This document shows, piece by piece, positions 1 to 5,535 of a DNA stretch of 6,802 nt. The position numbers were made by a program, and so were the translations under genes. The stretch comes from Spirochaetia bacterium (GTDB taxonomy: Bacteria > Spirochaetota > Leptospiria > Leptospirales > Leptonemataceae), in NCBI GenBank assembly GCA_029880625.1, contig JAOUOA010000149.1, forward strand, positions 1-6,802. The letters are read 5' to 3'. Each line of letters begins with the position of its first letter. Positions within the stretch are counted from its first letter, which is position 1. Under the pieces are notes generated by a model that was not told the DNA's origin, searched no databases, and saw only the letters and a program-made list of their open reading frames with translations.

Positions 1-425
1 ATCTGGCTGAAGGAATTTTAAAAAGAAAAAATCAAACATTGCTGATCACTTTACCAGAATCCTATCCCGACCTCCATGCCGATCCCCTTCTGCTCGAACA
101 CCTCATGTCAAACCTGATACAGAATGCATCACGCCACTCTCCAGAACATACATCCATCCATATAAAAATCTCTGTTTATAATCAGAACTTTATGGAAATA
201 CAGGTTGAAGACAGAGGAAGCGGAATTCAGCCCGAACACAGAGATAAAATATTCGAGCGTTTTTTCAGATCAGACCGAAACCGATCCCGCGAAGAAGGAG
301 GTACAGGTCTTGGACTGAGCATTGCCAAACAAATTGTGGAAATGCATGGAGGCTCAATCAGCGCATCCAATTCCGATCAGGGAGGAGCAGTCATCCGTTT
401 TACTCTGAAATTCAATCCTGAATAA
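1..425 (+). CDS. Sensor histidine kinase, C-terminal ATPase domain (partial, PhoR-like)
   Basis: The reading frame is open from the first complete codon at position 3 to a TAA at 423-425, so the gene enters from the left and only its last ~140 residues are visible. These contain the full HATPase_c domain in order: an N box (HLMSNLIQNASRHSP), a G1 box (DRGSGI), an F box (FERFFR) and a G2 box (GGTGLGLSI), ending in a short tail after HGGSI. The stretch RSDRNRSREEGGTGLGLSIAK resembles the same stretch in PhoR/ResE-type kinases. The domain binds ATP and phosphorylates a histidine in the dimerisation domain, which lies outside the window together with any sensor and membrane parts. Because pst and phoU genes follow, a phosphate-sensing PhoR is the likeliest identity, but this rests on context and general similarity. 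A downstream lipoprotein gene begins 39 bases later on the same strand and is probably co-transcribed. Confidence 0.92.
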   Translation, partial: LAEGILKRKNQTLLITLPESYPDLHADPLLLEHLMSNLIQNASRHSPEHTSIHIKISVYNQNFMEIQVEDRGSGIQPEHRDKIFERFFRSDRNRSREEGGTGLGLSIAKQIVEMHGGSISASNSDQGGAVIRFTLKFNPE

Positions 426-464
426 AAGAATTGACCGCCATCCTGCAGGATAGCCTCTGGAAAA

Positions 465-1319
465 ATGCAGAAAAAATTAAAATTAATTCTTACCGGATTT
501 GCAGTCCTGATATCCCTATCCTGCAGCAAAAATAAACACCCTGAAATTTTCTGCATGATCGGCTCTGAAGAGTTTAACGCCCTTTCCGATACATGGAAAA
601 GTCAATATACAAAAGAACTTCTGCATTACGAAGGAAGGGGAAATGCGACAGGTCCAAAAGGACTTCTTGAAGGCGTCTGCGAAATGGCTGCCATGACGCG
701 TCCCATGTCAGATCCTGAATTCGATAAAATTCTGAAATCAACCGGTAAAAAGCCGCTTGCTCTTCCTGTAGCCATAGAAGCGATCGCAATTGTATCTCAT
801 AAAAATATTAAGAAAACGGCATTATCCCATGAAAATGTAATATCAATTTTTACAGGAGGAATGCTTGATTCCTTTCCTCAAATCACTGTCTACGGGGTAA
901 ATTCTGCTTCTGACCGTTACCGATTTTTTAAAGAAACAGTTTTGAAAGGAAATAAAATAACGGACCGGATACAGGAAATATCCGGCCCTCTGCAGCTTGT
1001 CGACAATGTATCTCAAACTGAAAATTCATTCGGCTATGCACGACCTGAGGAAACCACTTCTGAGATTAAAATTCTTGGAATCATAAAAGACGGCTCCATT
1101 TTTTATCCCGAGAAGAAAACTGTGAGAAACGGAAAGTATCCCTATGCAAGGTACTACTATATTTATATTACTGAACAGAAACCATCAGAAAAAACCATTG
1201 AATTTCTAAAATATGTATTGAGTAGCGAAGGTCAAAAATCGCTTCTCCCGCATGGTCTATATCCCATATCTGAAAAAGTCCGGCAGGAAACACTTCAAAA
1301 AATAAAACTTCTGAATTAG
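465..1319 (+). CDS. PstS-like substrate-binding lipoprotein with altered ligand motifs
   Basis: A 284-residue protein with a lysine-rich start, a hydrophobic stretch at about residues 8-18 and a lipobox-like ISLSC with the lipidated cysteine at C20. Spirochaete lipoboxes tolerate this looseness. The mature part has the landmarks of the PstS-type periplasmic binding fold: IGSEEFNAL (32-40), GRGNATGPKGL (57-67), MTRPM (77-81), YGVNSASDRYRFFKE (143-157), the YPYARYYYIYI strand (225-235) and LSSEGQKSLLPHGLYPI (252-268). Compared with the PstS encoded at 4067-5104, several expected phosphate contacts are changed (see findings), so phosphate binding is doubtful. The ATG is the only reasonable start because an in-frame TGA lies at 432-434. 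Its Shine-Dalgarno is weak: an AGGA at 447-450, inside the 12-base palindrome ATCCTGCAGGAT (440-451), is 14 bases away. The gene follows the kinase closely and ends 3 bases before the convergent pstB. Possible roles are an accessory phosphate or phosphonate binder, or a periplasmic input to the kinase; these are inferences. Confidence 0.85.
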   Translation: MQKKLKLILTGFAVLISLSCSKNKHPEIFCMIGSEEFNALSDTWKSQYTKELLHYEGRGNATGPKGLLEGVCEMAAMTRPMSDPEFDKILKSTGKKPLALPVAIEAIAIVSHKNIKKTALSHENVISIFTGGMLDSFPQITVYGVNSASDRYRFFKETVLKGNKITDRIQEISGPLQLVDNVSQTENSFGYARPEETTSEIKILGIIKDGSIFYPEKKTVRNGKYPYARYYYIYITEQKPSEKTIEFLKYVLSSEGQKSLLPHGLYPISEKVRQETLQKIKLLN

Positions 1320-1322
1320 AAA

Positions 1323-2180
1323 TTAACCGAATCTTCCGGTTATATAGTCCTCTGTAAGTTTCTGGGAGGGATTGGTAAAGACCTTGAAGGTTCGTGAAAA
1401 TTCAATCAGTTTTCCCTGGTAAAAAAGCGCTGTAAAATCGCCAATCCTTGCAGCCTGCTGCAGATTATGCGTTACGATCACAACTGAATAATCTTTTTTA
1501 AGCTCAACAAGAAGATCTTCAATCTTGCTTGTTGAAATTGGATCCAGAGATGCCGTGGGTTCATCCATTAAAAGAACTTCCGGCTGCATGGCAATGGCTC
1601 TTGCAATACAGAGCCTCTGCTGCTGGCCTCCTGAAAGCGAATATGCGCTAGCAGTGAGCTTATCTTTGACTTCATCCCAGAGATAGCTTTTCTGAAGGGC
1701 TTCTTCTACAAGCTCATCCAGATCGCCTGTATATCCGTTGATTCGGGGACCGAGAGCAATATTCTCGAATATGCTCTTGGGAAACGGGTTGGGACTCTGA
1801 AATACCATGCCGACACGAAGCCTGATTTCAACAGGATCGACTTTTTTTGAAAAAATATTATCGCCGTGAAGAAGAACGTTGCCTTCAATTCGAAAATCGT
1901 CAATAAAATCATTCATCCGATTCAGGGTTCTGAGAAAAGTACTTTTACCGCATCCAGAAGGACCGATTAAAGTGGTGATTTTCTTTTCGTAAATATCCAT
2001 ATCCAGATCTTCAATAGCTTTAAAGTCTGAATAGTATATATTAACGTTTCGGCATTCAAATACAGTTTTTAACTCTTCATCATGAATTTCTTCTTTGGAT
2101 TTCACAAGGTCAGAAGCAAGCGAAATCCCTCCTACATCTCTGCCTTCCTTTTCAGAAGAATTTTTATTTTTATCGTTCAT
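1323..2180 (-). CDS. pstB: Phosphate ABC transporter ATP-binding protein PstB
   Basis: Cytoplasmic ATPase that drives phosphate import through PstC/PstA. All ABC ATPase motifs are present in 285 residues: Walker A GPSGCGKST (73-81), Q-loop Q128 in FQSPNPFPKS, signature LSGGQQQR (182-189), Walker B VLLMDE (202-207), D-loop SLD (211-213) and switch histidine H238 in VTHN. PstB hallmarks include LNRMND after Walker A, the FQSPNPFP motif, PTASLDPIST (many family members have PCSALDPIST) and the C-terminal YITGRFG. The conserved domain starts near residue 40. The ~38-residue charged N-terminal extension is longer than usual for PstB (about 250-260 residues). The ATG has only a weak upstream GGGCGG, 16 bases after pstA stops. 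A perfect AGGAGG (complement of 2128-2133) sits inside codons 16-18 with no good in-frame start after it, so the ATG is kept. Last gene of the pst operon, convergent with the upstream lipoprotein gene. Confidence 0.98.
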   Translation of the reverse strand: MNDKNKNSSEKEGRDVGGISLASDLVKSKEEIHDEELKTVFECRNVNIYYSDFKAIEDLDMDIYEKKITTLIGPSGCGKSTFLRTLNRMNDFIDDFRIEGNVLLHGDNIFSKKVDPVEIRLRVGMVFQSPNPFPKSIFENIALGPRINGYTGDLDELVEEALQKSYLWDEVKDKLTASAYSLSGGQQQRLCIARAIAMQPEVLLMDEPTASLDPISTSKIEDLLVELKKDYSVVIVTHNLQQAARIGDFTALFYQGKLIEFSRTFKVFTNPSQKLTEDYITGRFG

Positions 2181-2196
2181 AAAATTATGCCGCCCA

Positions 2197-3090
2197 TCAA
2201 TTTTTCAAATCCCTGAGTTTTGAGTTATAATATGCTCTCATAATAATCGAAATTGCATTCATAATCAGCAGTAAAAGCATAAGCACAATAATTGCAGAAG
2301 CGGCTGCATCGTGAAATCCTTTTTGCGGACGGCTTGCCCAGTTAAAAATCTGTATGGGAAGAACGGTAAAGCTGTCCATGGGATTTGCCGGAAGAAATGC
2401 AACAAATGCAAGAGCGCCAATCATAAGAAGCGGTGCAGATTCTCCGATTGCACGCGAAAGCGACAAAATTACGCCTGTAAGGATTCCCGGCATGGCCACG
2501 GGAAGAACCTGATAGCGTATCACCTGCCAGCGCGTCATTCCAATACCGAATCCTGCAAGCCGAAAGGATTCAGGTACAGCACGAAGCGCTTCCTGTGTTG
2601 ATATGGTGATAATGGGAAGAATGACAAGAGCCATCGTAAGCGATCCGGCAAGAAGACTTCTGCCCATACCTAAACTGAAGCCTGCAATTTCCAGATCAAA
2701 TCCTCGAACAAATAAGGTCAGTCCCAGAATTCCATAAACAATAGATGGAACTCCGGCCAGATTCTGAATATTTAATTTTACAAAATTAATGAACAGGGCT
2801 TTTTGCGAATACTCTTCCAGAAAAATTGCAGCTCCAACTCCCGTTGGAATTGCAATAAATGCAGTAAGAAGCATCATGTAAATGGTTCCGACAATTGCAG
2901 GAAGAATCCCGGCATTTTCAGGCTTCCGGGAAGGATAGCCGGTCAGAAAATCAAAACTGAGTCCCTCCCATCCGTCGACAAGAACATCATGCATGACAAG
3001 AGCCAGAAAAAAAAGCGCAGAAAAATTTGCGATCAGACAGACAGACTGGAACAGAATTCCGTAAATTTGATATCGTGTCTTTCGCGTCAT
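2197..3090 (-). CDS. pstA: Phosphate ABC transporter permease PstA
   Basis: Inner-membrane permease that pairs with PstC to form the phosphate channel. The protein has 297 residues, a usual length. Hydrophobic segments lie at about 12-33, 63-90, 108-127, 147-163, 200-212 with 220-233, and 262-285. The cytoplasmic EAA loop that docks on PstB is EALRAVPESFRLAGFGIGMT and following residues (about 167-200), and SRAIGESAPL (212-221) is a PstA signature. FNWASRPQKGFHDAAAS near the C-terminus is also typical of PstA. The start overlaps the pstC stop in an ATGA (3087-3090), and a GAGG (complement of 3098-3101) lies 7 bases upstream inside pstC, which favours translational coupling and roughly equal production of the two permeases. 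pstB follows after 16 bases. Confidence 0.97.
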   Translation of the reverse strand: MTRKTRYQIYGILFQSVCLIANFSALFFLALVMHDVLVDGWEGLSFDFLTGYPSRKPENAGILPAIVGTIYMMLLTAFIAIPTGVGAAIFLEEYSQKALFINFVKLNIQNLAGVPSIVYGILGLTLFVRGFDLEIAGFSLGMGRSLLAGSLTMALVILPIITISTQEALRAVPESFRLAGFGIGMTRWQVIRYQVLPVAMPGILTGVILSLSRAIGESAPLLMIGALAFVAFLPANPMDSFTVLPIQIFNWASRPQKGFHDAAASAIIVLMLLLLIMNAISIIMRAYYNSKLRDLKN

Positions 3091-4052
3091 TTATATACCT
3101 CACGAAAGCGCTTCACAATGGTTGTTGCAATAAAATTAAACAAAAAGGTTACTCCAAAAAGAGAAAGACCGATTGCATAAATTGTATAATATTCAATACT
3201 TCCTGCAGGCGTATCACCTAGACTCATCTGCACAATAAAGGCAGTCATTGTCTGAATTCCCTCAAGATAATTCCAGCTCATATTGGGAGTGGAGCCGGCC
3301 GCAAGGGTTACAGTCATGGTTTCTCCGACCGCTCTGGCAAATGCAAGCATAAATGAGGCAATCACTCCTGATGTTGATGCCGGTATAATGATCTTTGTTA
3401 CCACATGAAATTTCTGCATGCCGACAGCATAACCTGCAGTTTTAATTGAATTGGGAACCGCATTCATTGCATCGGATGAAAGCGAAGATACCATGGGAAT
3501 GATAGAAATTCCCACAACAATGGATGCGGAAAGCGCATTGAAAACCTGGATTTCAGGAAAAACTACTTTCAATAAGGGTGTGATCCCGGTTAAAGCAAAA
3601 TACCCATAGACGACAGTGGGAACTCCGCCAAGAACTTCAATAACCGGCTTTACAAGAGCCTGAAAACGGGGCGATGCATACTGAGTCAGATATACGGCAG
3701 AGCCGAAACCAAAAGGAATAGCAACCATACAGGAACCAAATGCAATCATCATGGTTCCTGAAAATAACGGAAGCACCCCAAGCTTTTTAGGCTGGCCGAA
3801 AGGCTCCCATTTCGTTCCGGTAAAAAATTCAATGAAACTTGCTTTTTCAAAGAAAAAAAGGGCATCGACGAGAAGAACAAGAATAATTGAGACCGTAACC
3901 ATTACGGTCAAATGCCCCATCGAAGCAAGGAGCCATCGGATAAATTTCTCCTTTCCGGAGTAAGAGGGACGGTCTCCGTATCGGTGAAAAATCGACCTTC
4001 TGTCTCCGGAAGTAACTGCTTCCGTAAGAATGTTCCTTGTCTTTTCAGGCAT
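3087..4052 (-). CDS. pstC: Phosphate ABC transporter permease PstC
   Basis: Inner-membrane permease, partner of PstA. The protein has 321 residues and begins with an unusually long hydrophilic, probably cytoplasmic segment of about 40 residues rich in Arg and Lys. Membrane segments follow at about 45-68, 97-121, 136-160, 173-191, 226-250 and 288-312. Family motifs are VLGGVPTVVYGYFAL (140-154), the EAA-type loop DAMNAVPNSIKTAGYAVGM (194-212) that contacts PstB, and ARAVGETM (239-246), characteristic of PstC. It starts 14 bases after the pstS stop with no clear Shine-Dalgarno, so it may rely on ribosomes arriving from pstS. Its last bases overlap the pstA start (ATGA). No alternative start is better placed: the next methionine (M45) would fall at the first membrane segment and is not excluded by sequence alone. 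Confidence 0.97.
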   Translation of the reverse strand: MPEKTRNILTEAVTSGDRRSIFHRYGDRPSYSGKEKFIRWLLASMGHLTVMVTVSIILVLLVDALFFFEKASFIEFFTGTKWEPFGQPKKLGVLPLFSGTMMIAFGSCMVAIPFGFGSAVYLTQYASPRFQALVKPVIEVLGGVPTVVYGYFALTGITPLLKVVFPEIQVFNALSASIVVGISIIPMVSSLSSDAMNAVPNSIKTAGYAVGMQKFHVVTKIIIPASTSGVIASFMLAFARAVGETMTVTLAAGSTPNMSWNYLEGIQTMTAFIVQMSLGDTPAGSIEYYTIYAIGLSLFGVTFLFNFIATTIVKRFREVYK

Positions 4053-4066
4053 AAAAATCTGTTGTT

Positions 4067-5104
4067 TTACCGGTAAAGTTGATCCAGTGTTTTCCCCTCA
4101 TGCCCGGCGTCAAACACTGTTCCGGTAATTTTATCAGCAAAACGTCGATTGAGGACTTCATAAAACCCTGTCCTGAACGGGATATATCCTGTCTGTGATG
4201 TCAGACTGGCCAGACTTCCAAGATAAAACTCTACAAATTTCTTTACCTCGGGCTTGTCAGACGCTTCAGCATTTACATATATAAAAATGGGACGAGAAAG
4301 CGGCGCATACTGTCCGGAAGATACGGTTTGTTCATCAGGCTTTACTGCTTTTTTTGTTTTTGGATTGATGACCGGGATCAGTTTCAGGGAATCTTTATTT
4401 TCACTATAATAAGCAAGTCCGAAATATCCAATTGAAAATTCGCTTCCGTTAATGCCTGTAACAAGAACATTATCATCTTCACTGAACGCTGCATCTGCTC
4501 TTACACGTCCTTTTTTTCCAATGATGGTCTCTACAAAATAATCATAGGTTCCGGAATCCTGTCCTGGAGAATAGATCTTGATTTCTTGATCGGGCCATTC
4601 TGGATTGATTTCCTTCCACGTTTTTGCAGGATTTTCATACCGAAAGATATGATTCAGCTGATCAACAGTTATTTCATTCAGAAAAGCATTGCTGCTGGAA
4701 ACAACGACAGCCAATCCGTCATAGGCAATGGGAATTTCAATATAGCCGATTTTATTATCCGCGCAGGATTTAATTTCTTTGGATTTGATAGGGCGGGATG
4801 CATCAGTTATATGGATTTCATTATTGCAGAATTTTTTAAATCCTCCGCCGGTACCTGAGATTCCAACTGTAACATTTACAGTTTTATCAACGTTTCTATA
4901 TTCTTCTGCCACTGCTTCTGTAATGGGATACACAGTGCTGGAACCATCCACAAGAATCTTTGTTTTAGCCTTACAGCCGGCCGCCAGAAACAGCAGAGAT
5001 GCAATTAGAAAAAAAGAACCTTTTAATGCAAACGGATGTCCCCTCTGAATAGATGCGAATTTCTTCTCAATATTTTTTATTACTTCTGAAATTTTTTGAA
5101 ACAT
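4067..5104 (-). CDS. pstS: Phosphate-binding lipoprotein PstS (SphX-like)
   Basis: Periplasmic phosphate receptor that delivers phosphate to PstC/PstA. The 345-residue protein has a long charged N-region (about 1-28), a hydrophobic stretch FFLIASLLFLAA (31-42) and a canonical lipobox LAAGC with lipidated C44, so it is membrane-anchored. Binding-pocket motifs are complete: DGSSTVYPI (53-61), GISGTGGGF (81-89), ITDASRPI (99-106, with D101), YSPGQDSGTYDYF (178-190) and SSGQYAPLSRPIFIYV (262-277). The tail FADKITGTVFDAG and the SPGQDSGT form fit the SphX-like branch better than the E. coli PstS form, judged from memory of those families. The ATG is well supported by AAGGAG six bases upstream. It is the first gene of pstSCAB and follows a Pho box and a long leader, so induction by phosphate starvation is expected. 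The ~28-residue N-region before the hydrophobic core is longer than usual. Confidence 0.96.
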   Translation of the reverse strand: MFQKISEVIKNIEKKFASIQRGHPFALKGSFFLIASLLFLAAGCKAKTKILVDGSSTVYPITEAVAEEYRNVDKTVNVTVGISGTGGGFKKFCNNEIHITDASRPIKSKEIKSCADNKIGYIEIPIAYDGLAVVVSSSNAFLNEITVDQLNHIFRYENPAKTWKEINPEWPDQEIKIYSPGQDSGTYDYFVETIIGKKGRVRADAAFSEDDNVLVTGINGSEFSIGYFGLAYYSENKDSLKLIPVINPKTKKAVKPDEQTVSSGQYAPLSRPIFIYVNAEASDKPEVKKFVEFYLGSLASLTSQTGYIPFRTGFYEVLNRRFADKITGTVFDAGHEGKTLDQLYR

Positions 5105-5110
5105 TATTTA

Positions 5111-5116
5111 CTCCTT
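5111..5116 (-). promoter_or_regulatory. Strong ribosome binding site of pstS
   Basis: The minus strand reads AAGGAG here, six bases before the ATG at 5104-5102. It is the clearest Shine-Dalgarno in the window and decides the pstS start despite the long N-region of the signal peptide. It fits the need for much more binding protein than permease. Confidence 0.85.
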
Positions 5117-5129
5117 GGATCATATCAGC

Positions 5130-5241
5130 AACCTTCGGTATCGTTCCTGATGAATGATTATATTTTGAATTCACGGCCTATGATGCTGTCGCAGCCGCAA
5201 TAAACTCTCCCGGTCCTACAGGTTGTTTTAGGCCGAAGGCT
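5130..5241 (-). other. GC-richer structured block in the pstS leader
   Basis: Within an AT-rich intergenic region, 5171-5241 is conspicuously GC-rich. It contains the perfect inverted repeat CGGCCTA (5174-5180) and TAGGCCG (5229-5235). A small hairpin lies between them: GCTG (5185-5188), a 3-base loop, then CAGC (5192-5195). A second long-range pair, CCTTCGG (5132-5138) with CCGAAGG (5233-5239), shares three bases with the first, so the two helices compete or form in trimmed versions. In the minus-strand transcript this would be a multi-helix domain ending about 14 bases before the pstS Shine-Dalgarno. It may be a cis-regulatory RNA or a dispersed intergenic repeat; the sequence cannot tell these apart. 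No known riboswitch class could be matched with confidence. Confidence 0.45.
5151..5161 (+). repeat. Third copy of the TGAATGATTAT element
   Basis: TGAATGATTAT at 5151-5161 matches the right arm of the inverted repeat at 5256-5282 read on the opposite strand (complement of 5270-5280). Its first ten bases also match the left arm at 5258-5267. In the pstS leader RNA this copy reads AUAAUCAUUCA, about 35 bases before the Shine-Dalgarno, and can pair with the 5'-most arm of the upstream hairpin. Confidence 0.7.
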
Positions 5242-5255
5242 CAATTTTCAGAAAC

Positions 5256-5282
5256 TTTGAATGATTAAAATAATCATTCAAA
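5256..5282. repeat. Perfect inverted repeat, 12-base arms, 3-base spacer
   Basis: TTTGAATGATTA (5256-5267), AAA, TAATCATTCAAA (5271-5282) is an exact inverted repeat. It lies downstream of the predicted pst transcription start, so in RNA it would form a 12-bp, AT-rich hairpin. No U-tract follows on the minus strand, so an intrinsic terminator is unlikely. It could also be a DNA operator. A third copy of its arm lies at 5151-5161. Confidence 0.85.
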
Positions 5283-5290
5283 ATCCTGCA

Positions 5291-5312
5291 ATAAATTTTA
5301 ATGAAAATTTAT
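5291..5312. repeat. Perfect inverted repeat, 9-base arms, 4-base loop
   Basis: ATAAATTTT (5291-5299), AATG, AAAATTTAT (5304-5312) is an exact inverted repeat made almost only of A and T. In the predicted pstS leader it would be the first stem-loop, starting about ten bases after the likely transcription start. Such 5' hairpins can stabilise mRNA, but AT-only palindromes also arise easily by chance. Confidence 0.6.
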
Positions 5313-5328
5313 CGATCAATCTGAAGAA

Positions 5329-5334
5329 TTTATA
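5329..5334 (-). promoter_or_regulatory. Predicted -10 element of the pstSCAB promoter
   Basis: The minus strand reads TATAAA here, ten bases downstream of the Pho box. That is about the spacing seen in PhoB-dependent promoters, where the Pho box takes the place of the -35. Transcription would start near 5322, giving a leader of about 215 nt. The element sits inside a short palindrome (GAATTT 5326-5331, AAATTC 5335-5340). Confidence 0.6.
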
Positions 5335-5344
5335 AAATTCAAAT

Positions 5345-5373
5345 GTTACAGAATGATGACAGAGAGATGTCAT
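5345..5373 (-). promoter_or_regulatory. Pho box (PhoB-type binding site), three heptamers in phase
   Basis: On the minus strand 5362-5345 reads CTGTCATCATTCTGTAAC: two heptamers, CTGTCAT and CTGTAAC, separated by four bases. This matches the enterobacterial Pho box pattern of direct CTGTCAT-like heptamers every 11 bases. One further 11-base step upstream (complement of 5367-5373) reads ATGACAT, matching CTGTCAT at five of seven positions. The direction and the following TATAAA point to pstS. A response regulator partnered with a PhoR-type kinase would activate the operon here under phosphate limitation. Confidence 0.75.
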
Positions 5374-5388
5374 AAAAATAATTTATGA
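5370..5388. repeat. Short perfect inverted repeat next to the Pho box
   Basis: TCATAAA (5370-5376), AATAA, TTTATGA (5382-5388) is an exact 7-base inverted repeat whose left arm overlaps the outermost Pho heptamer. It could be an operator half-site pair or part of an AT-rich upstream region; chance is not excluded. Confidence 0.4.
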
Positions 5389-5392
5389 TATC

Positions 5393-5432
5393 TCAGAACG
5401 CTTCGGGTTCGGATAAATATAAAGCGTTCTGA
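5393..5432. repeat. Perfect inverted repeat, 11-base arms, 18-base spacer, upstream of phoU
   Basis: TCAGAACGCTT (5393-5403) and AAGCGTTCTGA (5422-5432) are exact reverse complements. The spacer contains a tandem TTCGGGTTCGG. It lies between the Pho box and the putative phoU promoter. It has the form of a dimeric repressor or activator operator, or of a hairpin. It is not followed closely by a T-run (the T8 at 5465-5472 is more than 30 bases away), so it does not look like a standard terminator. Confidence 0.8.
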
Positions 5433-5474
5433 CACTCTAAAACAGAAGAATATTTAAATAATTATTTTTTTTAC

Positions 5475-5503
5475 TTGCCACAAACAGGGTACAGCTATAA
5501 ATT
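5475..5503 (+). promoter_or_regulatory. Possible sigma70-type promoter of phoU
   Basis: TTGCCA (5475-5480) resembles a -35. TATAAA (5496-5501) follows after 15 bases, or TAAATT (5498-5503) after 17 bases. An AT-rich tract with eight T residues lies just upstream. Spacing or match is imperfect in either reading, so this is a candidate only. No Pho box was seen directly upstream in this orientation. Confidence 0.4.
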
Positions 5504-5535
5504 TATTAAGTTTCCATATAACAGGACGGTAAATC

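Noticed and set aside
1325..1341. Small inverted repeat AACCG...CGGTT at the convergent ends of the lipoprotein gene and pstB, as a bidirectional terminator.
   Set aside because: Only 5 bp with a 7-base loop, no T-run, and it encodes the conserved ITGRFG end of PstB, which explains the sequence.
2803..3180. Long open frame on the plus strand antisense to pstA and pstC (about 125 residues).
   Set aside because: It lies wholly opposite two clear permease genes, has no recognisable domain and a composition typical of a reversed hydrophobic gene.
5130..5241. Partial resemblance to a glycine riboswitch (GGGAGAG and ACCGAAGG on the minus strand).
   Set aside because: The conserved distal parts (the CUCUCAGGUAAAAGGAC-like segment and correct spacing of the core) are missing, and phosphate transport is not an expected target. 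Short motif matches alone are not enough.
5256..5282. AT-rich hairpin as an intrinsic terminator or attenuator stem.
   Set aside because: No uridine tract follows it on either strand at the proper distance and the stem has few GC pairs. A regulatory hairpin is possible, a classical terminator is not supported.
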